Part shown: positions 17,436 through 25,067 of the stretch, piece after piece
Layout of the letters: the number at the start of each line of letters is the position of its first letter
Numbering within the stretch: the first letter of the stretch is position 1
Origin: Candidatus Poribacteria bacterium
GTDB taxonomy: Bacteria; Poribacteria; WGA-4E; WGA-3G
Direction: 5' to 3'
DNA: 40,968 nucleotides
NCBI GenBank assembly: GCA_022819945.1
Contig: JAJEGI010000140.1
Location: 1-40,968, forward strand
The notes under the pieces: generated by a model
What the model was told of the DNA's origin: nothing
The model's input: the letters and a program-made list of their open reading frames with translations, nothing else
Database searches by the model: none
Made by a program: the position numbers and the translations under genes

Positions 17436-18848
17436 TTATCTTCGCCGATTGTTTCTATTAAAAAAAATGGGAATTGCTTCTTGAACACCATCTCGTTGAA
17501 AATAGAGTAAAGCTTTATATTGGCTACGGATGTTTTCATCAACGAATTTAAAAATTTCGAGCGAATGAATTTGCGTATCGTCGATTTGATAGACGAAGTC
17601 TCCACGCTGAAGTGCACCCCGCAATCTGCTTTCTTTGTCAACACGCGTGATGATAACGCCGGGCATCTGATACTTGCGCGCCATGTCCTTATCAGGTTGT
17701 GCAAAGGTTATACCCCATCCGGGGGCTGTATAATCCCATTGTCGGGTTTTTAGCGTGAATTCTGTCTGCCGTTTTTTGCCGCGACGGCTGAACTCACATT
17801 TTATCCGCTGATTGAGCGGCAGCAGCCGTGTAAGTGCGTGAAAATCCTCTTCACCTCTTATCTGATGCCCCGAAATGCGGATGATGACATCACCGCGTTT
17901 AATGCCCGCCTTCGCGATAGGACTCTGTTTCTCTATTTCTGACACCAGAATCCCAGTATTCAGCGGTATTGACAATTTTTCTGCCAGTTCTTCGGTTATG
18001 GTTTGCACATCCATAGCAAGATAAGGTGGGATAACGCTGCCATATTCAGTAATCTGTTGAAAGACTTTTCTCGCTTTGTTAACAGGGATGGCGAAACCGA
18101 CACCTTGTGAACCGCCACTGGTTGAACGGATAAAGGTGTTTATGCCGATGAGTTCACCGTATATGTTTACCAATGCGCCACCACTGTTACCTCGATTGAT
18201 GGAGGCATCTGTCTGAATCAGGCTTTCATGGTAGAGGTTGTTGACAATCAGGGAGCGTTGCGTTGCGCTCACGATGCCAGCCGTAACAGTCGGCTGCGCG
18301 TTCCCTATTGATAAACCGAACGGGTTTCCAATTGCCACAACCCATTCCCCTATCAAAAGAGATTCCGAATTTCCCCACTGGATCTCCGGTAAGGTTGTGT
18401 CTGTGTCCACCTCCAAAAGCGCGAGATCTGAAAAATAGTCGTATCCCAGGACCTGTGCTGTGAATTCCTGTCCATCGGATGCAATAATAGTAATGTCGTC
18501 TGCTCCGTCAATAACGTGGTGGTTCGTCAAGATATATCCGTTTTTGTCAATAATGACACCCGAACCGACTGTTCGGAAGGAACGCCTGCGCGAATAGGGG
18601 ATTTCACCCCAAAACCAGTCTTCAAATGCGGGCTGTGTCTCGACGTTCCGAACTGCGCTGATGTTGACGACTGCAGGACTGGCTTTCGCGACTGCCGTAA
18701 CAATTGCGGTCCGCCGCGAAGCAGTTACTGCGTTTTGTGCATCTGTCTTGCTGAATTCCGCACTGTCGGCAGTGTTACAAAGCGTACTGACGAATATAGC
18801 AGACAGGAACACGATAATACAACTATGGTAACGACATAAACGTATCAT
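17436..18848 (-). CDS. HtrA/Do-family periplasmic serine protease with two PDZ domains
   Basis: 470 residues. Signal peptide about 1-30 (I-I-V-F-L-S-A-I-F-V ... A-D-S-A). A trypsin-like domain follows with the full triad: H111 (T-N-H-H-V-I), D141 (F-S-D-L-A-L-L), S222 (R-G-N-S-G-G-A-L). Two PDZ domains, about 285-370 (G-I-K-R-G-D-V-I-I) and 380-460 (A-L-Q-R-G-D-F-V-Y), give the DegP/DegQ layout. Role: periplasmic quality control of misfolded proteins. ATG 18848 is preferred over 18896 because it starts the signal peptide directly; neither has a strong ribosome site. Upstream lies a two-copy direct repeat (18902-18981). Confidence 0.93.
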   Translation of the reverse strand: MIRLCRYHSCIIVFLSAIFVSTLCNTADSAEFSKTDAQNAVTASRRTAIVTAVAKASPAVVNISAVRNVETQPAFEDWFWGEIPYSRRRSFRTVGSGVIIDKNGYILTNHHVIDGADDITIIASDGQEFTAQVLGYDYFSDLALLEVDTDTTLPEIQWGNSESLLIGEWVVAIGNPFGLSIGNAQPTVTAGIVSATQRSLIVNNLYHESLIQTDASINRGNSGGALVNIYGELIGINTFIRSTSGGSQGVGFAIPVNKARKVFQQITEYGSVIPPYLAMDVQTITEELAEKLSIPLNTGILVSEIEKQSPIAKAGIKRGDVIIRISGHQIRGEEDFHALTRLLPLNQRIKCEFSRRGKKRQTEFTLKTRQWDYTAPGWGITFAQPDKDMARKYQMPGVIITRVDKESRLRGALQRGDFVYQIDDTQIHSLEIFKFVDENIRSQYKALLYFQRDGVQEAIPIFFNRNNRRR

Positions 18849-18901
18849 AATCCACTTTTTATTAATTTTCAAAATAGGACGGACGCATTTTTCCATGATA
18901 G

Positions 18902-18981
18902 TGGGTATGTTACACCCCGCAGGCGAGGTTTGAAACCCCGATAATGGGTATGTTACACCCCGCAGGCGGGGTTTGAAACCC
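18902..18981. repeat. Two-copy direct repeat with GC hairpins
   Basis: TGGGTATGTTACACCCCGCA... begins at 18902 and again at 18945 (43-nt period); about 37 nt are identical but for one base (GCGAGG versus GCGGGG). Each unit can fold CCCCGCAGGCGGGG and ends GTTTGAAACCC. Lies between the HtrA start and the M28 gene end. Confidence 0.75.
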
Positions 18982-18998
18982 TGAAGAAACCCCCAAGC

Positions 18999-19018
18999 AA
19001 AAACCCCGCAAAGGGGCT
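18999..19018 (-). terminator. Possible intrinsic terminator of the M28 peptidase gene
   Basis: On the minus strand AGCCCC-TTTGC-GGGGTTTTT: a short GC stem with a five-base loop and a run of T, about 20 nt after the stop at 19037. The stem is short (four GC pairs plus weak extensions). Confidence 0.45.
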
Positions 19019-19036
19019 GCGTAAGTCCTACAAAAC

Positions 19037-20416
19037 TTAGCGTGTCAGTTTCAGAGAAATACGATACCCTTCTAACCCTGGATCGGTATCAACGATTTCT
19101 TGGACGGCTTCGGGGGACCGCCGTTTCGCTGGAAAGTCGTCGGCATTCGCGCATCGGAGTGCGATCCTTGCCCCGACTGCGCTGGCAGCACGGAGATTTT
19201 CTAATTTCACCTTTTCAAGTGTGTCATAAGCCGTATGCCCGAAACCCCTACCCGCAGGGGGTGCCTCTGGGTCGCCTATATGGCTTGAAGGGACACCTTT
19301 CAGGAAAAATGGAAAGTGATCGGAGTAAGAATGCACTTTCTGTCCGACAGGCATTTCGGCATGCATCTGCTCACGCGCGGTGTTAAAGAAGGGGCCCAGC
19401 GCGTCCCATTGGTGTAGGACGATACCTTTACGACTTGTGCCACCGGCGGCATCCATATTTAGCATGAACCGGATGTTGTCCAACTCCGAGTCGTGTGCGT
19501 CAACATACCGAAACGCGCCTGTGAGTCCGATTTCCTCTGTTCCGAAGGCGATGAACCGGACAGTACGTTTCAGCGAATCACCGGCATACTCGGACAGGAC
19601 GCGGGCGGCTTCTATGACGGATACCATACCAGAGGCAGGATCGTGTGCCCCTTGCGAGATGTCGTGTCCGTCGTAATGGCAGCCGACAATCACCATCTCC
19701 TCACCGTTTTCAGAACCCGGTAGATCCGCGACGACGTTCCATGATGTCCGAGGCTCGTTGATGTCCGTGGTCTGGAGTTTCAGTATGACTTTTCCTTGTT
19801 TGCGTTCCAATAACCGCGTCAAGAATTCGCCGTCCTCTTTGCAAACGGATATACCCGGGATAGGTGCAGCTCTATCGTTTTGAAGGCTCCCTGTTTCGGG
19901 GCCGACGCCCGGATGTTCACTGACGAAAATGAATCCGCTCGCGCCAGCGAGGACCGCGCGTTCAAACTTCTCCTTGCGGTGTACCCATCTCCCGAGGTCA
20001 GGTGGTGAAGAACTCTTCGCCATGACAAGATTGTTCGTAGCGGTATCACCGAGTGCCTCGTATTCCGGTGGGCTTCCATGTCCGGCAGAGATTAATTCGG
20101 TCGTGATGTCGTCAGCCGGACAGTAAGGGAGCGAGATGCAATGCAGTGTTCGGCGGATCGGTTCCAGCACCTCAAGGGTCGCCGTGCCACGCGTCCAACC
20201 GGCATAAGGGTAATCTTCGAGTCTGACGTTCTGGAGTCCGTAGCGTTTGAAGCAGTCTGCGATATAGTTGGCGGCTTGGTACTCCTCTGGTGTTCCGGCG
20301 AACCTTGCACCGTATTCATCGCAGAGGACGGTCAGGTTGTCCATCACCTCTTGCGAGGTATAGATATCACCGACCATCTGTTGGTCGAACTGCAAGTAAG
20401 GGTTCGTTTTGTTCAT
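19037..20416 (-). CDS. M28-family zinc aminopeptidase-like peptidase
   Basis: 459 residues with a PA-type insert (about 100-210) and an M28 catalytic domain. Zinc-ligand segments visible: G-C-H-Y-D-G-H-D, H-D-P-A-S-G-M (bridging Asp), G-T-E-E-I-G-L (catalytic Glu pair), L-N-M-D-A-A-G-G and F-G-H-T-A-Y-D-T near the end, so the enzyme looks active. No signal peptide from the chosen start, which would make it cytoplasmic. ATG 20416 overlaps the end of the upstream regulator gene by 50 nt; a start at 20377 would reduce this to 11 nt, but neither has a clear ribosome site. Substrate peptides unknown. Confidence 0.88.
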   Translation of the reverse strand: MNKTNPYLQFDQQMVGDIYTSQEVMDNLTVLCDEYGARFAGTPEEYQAANYIADCFKRYGLQNVRLEDYPYAGWTRGTATLEVLEPIRRTLHCISLPYCPADDITTELISAGHGSPPEYEALGDTATNNLVMAKSSSPPDLGRWVHRKEKFERAVLAGASGFIFVSEHPGVGPETGSLQNDRAAPIPGISVCKEDGEFLTRLLERKQGKVILKLQTTDINEPRTSWNVVADLPGSENGEEMVIVGCHYDGHDISQGAHDPASGMVSVIEAARVLSEYAGDSLKRTVRFIAFGTEEIGLTGAFRYVDAHDSELDNIRFMLNMDAAGGTSRKGIVLHQWDALGPFFNTAREQMHAEMPVGQKVHSYSDHFPFFLKGVPSSHIGDPEAPPAGRGFGHTAYDTLEKVKLENLRAASAVGARIALRCANADDFPAKRRSPEAVQEIVDTDPGLEGYRISLKLTR

Positions 20417-21293
20417 AAGTTTCGGTGTTCTCTTGATTCTTGACAGTTTTGGACGGTAGCGATGCCATTCTTGCGTTGGCAATCTTCTTGAGTTGCCACG
20501 GATCTAATATCCGAATGCGTCGATACCGTTTCTCAAGGACGTTGGACGCTTTAAACTGATTTAAGAGTGTTTCTGTCTGTTCTACAGCGCAGCCGATTAA
20601 TTGTGCTATTTTTTTTGTTGAGAGTGGACGGAGCGTGCATTGCGAACCGCGTCCAGTCGTTATGGGATTTCGCTTCGGCGCGTCGGCGTAATTTTGTAAC
20701 AGCAGCGCGAGCCGAGATGCGGGACTCCGAAACGCAATATTTGGAAACGGGTTCGTCATTTCCAACCGTGATTTCGGCTTTGTGTGTAATAGGTTAATAG
20801 CTTCTGTCATTTTACCAGATGCCGATTCGGATTTTAAGGTTTCAGGTGCCTTTAGTCTACACAGGACAGCATTTATAGCACATCGGATACGCTGACGCAA
20901 CGGACGTTTGAAGGGTGCCGCTAAATGCATTTTTCGCTTCAAGAAGAATTGGAAGTTCTTCGCGCGAACGATACCGATAACGACTTCCGTAAGCGTTTCA
21001 GCGGTGATCTTCCGACTGGCTTCGTTGTCGTTCCATTCGACTGCCCCAAACATTTCACCCGGTTCCAGCACCTCTAAAGTGACCTCTTCTCCTTCAGGCG
21101 GTGTCTCATAGATTTTGACGCGTCCCTCCTTCAGCAGATAAACGCCTTCGGTAGAAATAGTATCTCCGTATTTTAGTTGTTTGAAGGTCGTTATCCGTTC
21201 GAGCGCGTTTGCATCTGACTCGGAGAGATCTTGGAAGATGTCTATCTGTTTAACACACCAGAATCTCTCTAAAGTTCCATCTCGTACCGCCAT
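20367..21293 (-). CDS. Crp/Fnr-superfamily transcriptional regulator
   Basis: 308 residues. An N-terminal cyclic-nucleotide-binding fold (about 15-115: I-F-Q-D-L-S-E-S-D, Y-L-L-K-E-G-R-V-K-I-Y, G-E-M-F-G-A) and a C-terminal winged helix (about 222-255, L-S-T-K-K-I-A-Q-L-I-G-C-A-V-E-Q-T). In the phosphate cassette the ribose-contacting Glu of cAMP receptors (F-G-E) is Ala and the following Arg is displaced, so cAMP binding is doubtful. There is no Cys cluster for an FNR-type centre. The region between the two domains (about 125-215) is longer than usual. A promoter-like pair lies at 21389-21418. The end overlaps the M28 gene, so the two are probably coupled. Confidence 0.85.
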   Translation of the reverse strand: MAVRDGTLERFWCVKQIDIFQDLSESDANALERITTFKQLKYGDTISTEGVYLLKEGRVKIYETPPEGEEVTLEVLEPGEMFGAVEWNDNEASRKITAETLTEVVIGIVRAKNFQFFLKRKMHLAAPFKRPLRQRIRCAINAVLCRLKAPETLKSESASGKMTEAINLLHTKPKSRLEMTNPFPNIAFRSPASRLALLLQNYADAPKRNPITTGRGSQCTLRPLSTKKIAQLIGCAVEQTETLLNQFKASNVLEKRYRRIRILDPWQLKKIANARMASLPSKTVKNQENTETYEQNEPLLAVRPTDGR

Positions 21294-21388
21294 GCTGTAG
21301 TCGTCCCGTCGGTTTTGGGTTAAATGTGTGTACTTTTGAAGTTATGGATTGCGATCGCTCGCCGTAAAAATTTCCTATTTTGTTCTTA

Positions 21389-21418
21389 ATTATACCAAAT
21401 CTATCACCAGTAAATCAA
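21389..21418 (-). promoter_or_regulatory. Possible promoter for the Crp/Fnr-type gene
   Basis: On the minus strand TTGATT (21418-21413), 18 nt, TATAAT (21394-21389), about 95 nt upstream of the ATG at 21293. The -10 is perfect, the -35 partial. Confidence 0.4.
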
Positions 21419-21502
21419 GGGAATTGTGGTTTTTTAGCAGAACCGTTCAATTGTCGGTTTTCTGTCGGTTGTATGGATAAATCGGGATACCGAAAAATGG
21501 TG

Positions 21503-21642
21503 TAAAATTTCATAGTTTTCATAGCAAATCGAGAACGCTATGAATTTTATGAAGTGCTGTCCACCTAAGCTATGACTGGGGTTTTGGCGGTTTTCGTAAC
21601 AGGCTCGTTAAAAGCTGCTATGAAATTTGCTATGAAATTTTA
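21503..21642. repeat. 140-bp inverted-repeat element with CTATGAAATTT arms
   Basis: Left arm TAAAATTTCATAG...ATAGCA (21503-21526) is matched in reverse complement by the right arm (21616-21642), which carries GCTATGAAATTT twice. A further internal CTATGAATTTTATGAAG lies at 21539-21555. No ORF inside; looks like a MITE or hairpin-RNA-type repeat. Confidence 0.6.
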
Positions 21643-21739
21643 TAGGGCCATCAGCTGTCAGCAAAGATAGGTGTGATCTCTAAATCCGAACACGCCGCGG
21701 TGGCAGCACTCTCCGAATTATGACTACTTCGACGCTGTG

Positions 21740-21777
21740 TGACGTTAATGTGACGTTATAAACGTCATATATGACGT
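21740..21777. promoter_or_regulatory. Four helically phased TGACGT/ACGTCA motifs
   Basis: TGACGT at 21740 and 21751, ACGTCA at 21762, TGACGT at 21772: steps of 11, 11 and 10 nt, one DNA turn. The middle pair forms the palindrome TGACGTTATAAACGTCA. Possible protein-binding array; no known operator matched. Confidence 0.4.
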
Positions 21778-21779
21778 GC

Positions 21780-22480
21780 CGACACCCCAGGCCCGGTAGG
21801 TTCGGTTTCCTAACCGAACCATAGGTGTCAATTTAGGAGTTTTTCACATCATTTTGAGATAGCGTCTCTATAAATGCCGCCCCTACGGGGCTAAAGAATT
21901 GGGACAAACGCGTTTCTACACAGATGCCGCCCCTACGGGGCTAAAGAGGTTTCTGATTCATACAAGGTTTTCGCGTGGTATCCGGTTCGGTTAGGAAACC
22001 GAACCATAAGTGTCAATTTTAGAAACAACCGTATCGTCCCGTAGGTTGGGTTGAACGGATACCCTCAAAACACTGAAAAGCAACACAAGCACAAACTTTC
22101 TTCATAGATGGGATATCAAACAAAACCGAGAGAAACCCAACACCTTTGCCGGTTCACTGCCCCTGACGGTGTGGAGTTGGGTTTCACTGTGTTCTTGGTT
22201 AGGGACGACAACACACCAGATTTGAGGGGTATTTGGAAAATACATCTGCCTTCTGAGTTCCGTTCAACCCAACCTACGGGAACTCTTTACACCGCCGGCG
22301 TCTCGGAAGCCAAAGCTGACCGAACCGGACTGATCCCGCCAGAGTTCTCTGTTTCTTGTTTAGGGGATGGCTTGTTTAGCAAACGCTGCGGGTGGCGGTT
22401 TTCGCGGACGAGCCGATGGGATTGCAAACCGCATCTACCGGGGCTGGAGGACCGAGTCTAAATTGACACCTATGGTTCTG
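21780..22480. repeat. Mosaic of nested inverted and direct repeats
   Basis: This geneless stretch holds several repeats. (1) A hairpin GGTTCGGTT/AACCGAACC followed by ATAGGTGTCAATTT at about 21799-21836, a second near-copy at about 21983-22019, and an exact 20-nt reverse-complement copy of AACCATAGGTGTCAATTTAG at 22458-22477. (2) Two identical 24-nt copies of ATGCCGCCCCTACGGGGC... at 21874 and 21924. (3) A perfect 22-nt inverted repeat (CCCGTAGGTTGGGTTGAACG...) at 22038-22059 and 22259-22280, with an inner pair GAAACCCAAC/GTTGGGTTTC at 22132 and 22176. I see no gene here. Confidence 0.75.
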
Positions 22481-22541
22481 GATTGCGTTCAGGGGAGTTA
22501 TCTATGTTTGAGGTGTTGTCGGAAAATTTGTTTTTCATGGT

Positions 22542-22966
22542 TTATCCTGATACGTTTTGGACATCAATTTTCACTTCTTCAAACCCGCTTTCGGCTTGAT
22601 GTGATGCTCCGGGATCGCCGAACTCTAAGATGTCAGAAGCCTTTACTTCCTCAACCTCACTTTCAGTTCGGAGAGACACTTCCGGGGTTTCATATTCTAA
22701 GATTTCACGAAGTGTGATTTGCAGCGTATCTAAAATTCACTTCTTGTTCGTTCTTGACCTATAACGCCATGGACTTCCAATATCCACCCGATCCACCATC
22801 CCTCGCTCTGTCTGATAAGAGCGGTATAGGTTTGCGTTGCCTCTTCGCGAGAAAGTTCACGAGGCGTTTTTTGGAGAACGCTAAATTCGACCTCAAGTTC
22901 CTGTCCTTCCGGAAGGTCAATCCTATCCAACGGTTCAATCACACCGTTTCTGTATGTTGCTTTTAT
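22542..22966 (-). pseudogene. Broken DUF104/HicB-like antitoxin gene (frameshift, lost start)
   Basis: The reading frame from 22966 encodes I-K-A-T-Y-R-N-G-V-I-E-P-L-D-R-I-D-L-P-E-G-Q-then E-V-E-F, the classic opening of DUF104 (AF2212-like antitoxin) proteins. After a short linker comes a HicB-like segment (G-W-W-I-G-W-I-L-E-V-H-G-V near residue 60). It stops at 22730 in a run of four T. Shifting by one base there continues cleanly as L-D-T-L-Q-I-T-L-R-E-I-L-E-Y and 50 more residues to a stop at 22542, exactly the expected HicB continuation. The codon where ATG belongs reads AAG next to a poly-A run, an in-frame stop lies at 22976, and the only usable start is an internal GTG at 22942. So either a decayed antitoxin or sequence error at two homopolymers. 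No toxin partner is visible. Confidence 0.7.
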
Positions 22967-22994
22967 CTTTTTTTTTTATTGTTTGTAAATCTCT

Positions 22995-23036
22995 AAAGCG
23001 TCGGGGTTACAAACCCCTCCTACAAGCGTAGGCATA
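22995..23036. repeat. Short GGGGTT...AACCCC hairpin repeat
   Basis: CGGGGTTACAAACCCCTCC at about 23001-23019 folds into a small GC hairpin and resembles the GGGGTTTGAAACCC units at 18902-18981. Confidence 0.35.
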
Positions 23037-23125
23037 CCGAGTAAGTCTTGGGAATGTTAGACTAAGTATAGCATTAATTTGGGTGGGTTTCAATTGGAAA
23101 ATACGCGGTTGAGAAAGTAAGAGGT

Positions 23126-23827
23126 TTATGCCAAAAAGCGGTGGTAGATGAGGGTGGTGAGGATTTTGTAGCTTGCTTTGAGGGTGCCGGTGAGGGTGCC
23201 GGTGATTTTGGAGGTGCCGATGCGCTTGCGATACCGGACGGGGACTTCGCATGAAGGGATACCCTGTTTCGCGGCTTTGAGCTGCATCTCGACTGTCCAG
23301 CCGAAGGTTTTGTCTTGCATGTTTAGGGCAAGTAGGTCTGAGTATCGGATGGCTCGGAAGGGCCCTAAGTCTGTGTAGCGGACGCCGAAGAAGTGTCGGA
23401 TCAGGAAGCAGGCGAGCCAGTTACCGAAGCGTGCTTGCGGTAATAACGCCTCTTTTGCGTCGCCTTGTGTCCTTGCGCCGATGACGAGTGCAGCGTCGCC
23501 ATTGCATATCGGTTGCAGGAGGCGTGGCATATCCGTTGGATAGTCGCTGTAATCGCCATCGAGAAAGACGACGATATCGGGGGGTTTCGTCTCAAGTGCT
23601 GCGATGCCTGCGAGACAGGCGTATCCGTACCCGCGCCGCGGTTCGGTTACAATCCGTGCGCCGTTCCGTTTGGCGATTGCAGCGGTGTTGTCCGTGCAGC
23701 CGTTGTCAACGACGATGATTTCTTGGATTATGAGTTCCGCGTTGTACCCTGTTTTCGGAATATCGGCGATGACTTTGGCGATGGCGTCCTCTTCATTGAG
23801 GACTGGGATGATAACAGAAACCTTCAT
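23126..23827 (-). CDS. Family 2 glycosyltransferase
   Basis: 233 residues, GT-A fold. Seen: M-K-V-S-V-I-I-P-V-L-N-E-E at the start, I-I-V-V-D-N-G-C-T-D-N-T, R-R-G-Y-G-Y-A-C-L-A-G, the metal-binding V-F-L-D-G-D-Y-S-D-Y-P, and Y-T-D-L-G-P-F-R-A-I-R, a pattern like dolichyl-phosphate mannose synthases and related polyprenyl-phosphate sugar transferases. The C-terminus has a hydrophobic stretch but no clear pair of membrane helices. ATG 23827 begins the conserved domain and is preferred to 23932. No good ribosome site is seen. It follows the MoxR gene by 101 nt containing GGAAG-type repeats. Confidence 0.9.
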   Translation of the reverse strand: MKVSVIIPVLNEEDAIAKVIADIPKTGYNAELIIQEIIVVDNGCTDNTAAIAKRNGARIVTEPRRGYGYACLAGIAALETKPPDIVVFLDGDYSDYPTDMPRLLQPICNGDAALVIGARTQGDAKEALLPQARFGNWLACFLIRHFFGVRYTDLGPFRAIRYSDLLALNMQDKTFGWTVEMQLKAAKQGIPSCEVPVRYRKRIGTSKITGTLTGTLKASYKILTTLIYHRFLA

Positions 23828-23847
23828 AGAAAAAAAAGAGAGGCGTG

Positions 23848-23900
23848 ATGGAAGGCTGGAAGTATCATCACCGCTCTTCCATCCTTCCGTTCTTCCATCC
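23848..23900. repeat. Purine/pyrimidine GGAAG...CTTCC inverted repeat, copy 2
   Basis: GGAAGGCTGGAAG (about 23850-23862) faces CTCTTCCATCCTTCCGTTC (about 23875-23893) in the gap between the MoxR and glycosyltransferase genes. Confidence 0.4.
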
Positions 23901-23928
23901 ACTTTCCTGCTATACCTAAGGGGACGGT

Positions 23929-24936
23929 TCACAATCTCGCAGCGGGTTCTTGCACTGTGTCGAGTAGGCGTTGGATGACGGTGTCGGAGTCAACGCCTTC
24001 AGCCTCAGCGTGGAAATTGGTTAAGACACGGTGGCGTAACACTGAAGGTGCGACGGATTTCACATCTTCGCAAGAGGCGTTGTAGCGTCCGCGTAGGATC
24101 GCACGGGCTTTCGCCCCTAAAATGAGATACTGCCCGGCACGGGGGCCCGCGCCCCAGCGTACCCACTGTTGGATGAAATCGGGGGCATCTTCTTCTTTCG
24201 GACGGGTCGCACGCGCGATTTTTACGGCATATTGCACGACGTTATCGGCTGCGGGCACACGTCTCACAATGTTATGGAGTGCTACGATCGTGCTGCCGGA
24301 CAGTGTGGTTTCAAGTTCGGGTATCTCCGCCCCGGTTGTTGTTGAAACGATGTCTGTTTCCTCTGTCTCTGTCGGGTAGTCGATGACGATTTTGAACATA
24401 AACCTGTCGAGTTGTGCTTCTGGGAGCGGATACGTTCCCTCTTGCTCAATCGGGTTCTGTGTCGCGAGCACAAAGAAGGGCCGTTCCAATTGGAATTCGT
24501 TGCCGCCAGCGGTAACGTGATATTCCTGCATGGCTTCTAAGAGTGCTGCCTGTGTTTTCGGGGGTGTCCGGTTAATCTCATCGGCGAGGAGGATGTTCGC
24601 GAAGATCGGTCCCTGGATGAACCGAATTGAGCGGTGTCCGGTCGTTCGATCTTCCTCAAGCACGTCAGTGCCGGTGATGTCGGCAGGCATTAAATCGGGT
24701 GTGAACTGGATGCGCTTAAATTGCAAGTTCAAAATTTGCGCCAAAGTCCGAATCATAAGGGTTTTGGCGAGTCCTGGGACACCTTCTAATAGGCAGTGCC
24801 CGCCAGCAAAAAGTGCCATCAACATCTGATTGATAACTTCCTCTTGCCCAACTATTACTTTTTTCAGTTGTGCCAAGATTAATTCTTGGCTCTCCATCAA
24901 TTCTTCTATCGCTTGAACTTCTTCTGTTGCTGGCAT
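23929..24936 (-). CDS. MoxR-family AAA+ ATPase
   Basis: 335 residues, cytoplasmic. Walker A G-V-P-G-L-A-K-T (52-59), Walker [10 protein letters not shown] (near 117), sensor/arginine segments [17 protein letters not shown] and L-D-R-F-M-F-K, and a C-terminal lid ([11 protein letters not shown]). MoxR proteins act as chaperones for metal insertion or complex assembly, normally beside a DUF58 and VWA-domain gene. Here no such genes follow; the neighbours are a glycosyltransferase and, upstream, the caspase-like/transglutaminase protein. A GAGGTAACC stretch lies about 13 nt before the ATG, a long spacing. Confidence 0.93.
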   Translation of the reverse strand: MPATEEVQAIEELMESQELILAQLKKVIVGQEEVINQMLMALFAGGHCLLEGVPGLAKTLMIRTLAQILNLQFKRIQFTPDLMPADITGTDVLEEDRTTGHRSIRFIQGPIFANILLADEINRTPPKTQAALLEAMQEYHVTAGGNEFQLERPFFVLATQNPIEQEGTYPLPEAQLDRFMFKIVIDYPTETEETDIVSTTTGAEIPELETTLSGSTIVALHNIVRRVPAADNVVQYAVKIARATRPKEEDAPDFIQQWVRWGAGPRAGQYLILGAKARAILRGRYNASCEDVKSVAPSVLRHRVLTNFHAEAEGVDSDTVIQRLLDTVQEPAARL

Positions 24937-24973
24937 TTTTTATTGGTTACCTCGTTTATGGCTGTTGGCTATC

Positions 24974-25066
24974 AGTTATCGGTTTTCAGTTTTCAGTTAA
25001 GAAAGGTGTTGTGGCAGTGAAAAAATAAAGCGACCGCCACAAGAAATTAACTGACAACTGACAACT
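24974..25066. repeat. TTAACTGA-family intergenic element, full copy
   Basis: AGTTATCGGTTTTCAGTTTT... (24974-25000) at one end and TTAACTGACAACTGACAACT (25047-25066) at the other are imperfect reverse complements. Nested inside are TTGTGGC (25009-25015) and GCCACAA (25036-25042). The right arm abuts the stop of the transglutaminase gene. Confidence 0.65.
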
Positions 25067-25067
25067 A

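Noticed and set aside
18902..18981. GTTTGAAACCC-ended units resembling CRISPR repeats
   Set aside because: The spacer would be 5-6 nt; it is a tandem repeat.
20367..20416. 50-nt overlap of the regulator and M28 genes as a sign of a wrong frame
   Set aside because: Both frames carry conserved domains right up to the overlap; only the exact M28 start is in doubt.
21874..21947. Two identical 24-nt repeats separated by 26 nt, CRISPR-like
   Set aside because: Only two copies, the repeat is an internal GCCCC/GGGGC palindrome of a dispersed type, and no cas genes are present.
22108..22461. 117-residue plus-strand ORF in the repeat region
   Set aside because: It is made of inverted-repeat arms, has no ribosome site and no protein-like composition.
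22480..22541. HicA-like toxin ORF downstream of the broken antitoxin
   Set aside because: The short frame after 22537 (M-K-N-K-F-S-D-N) shows no HicA pattern and stops quickly in the repeat.
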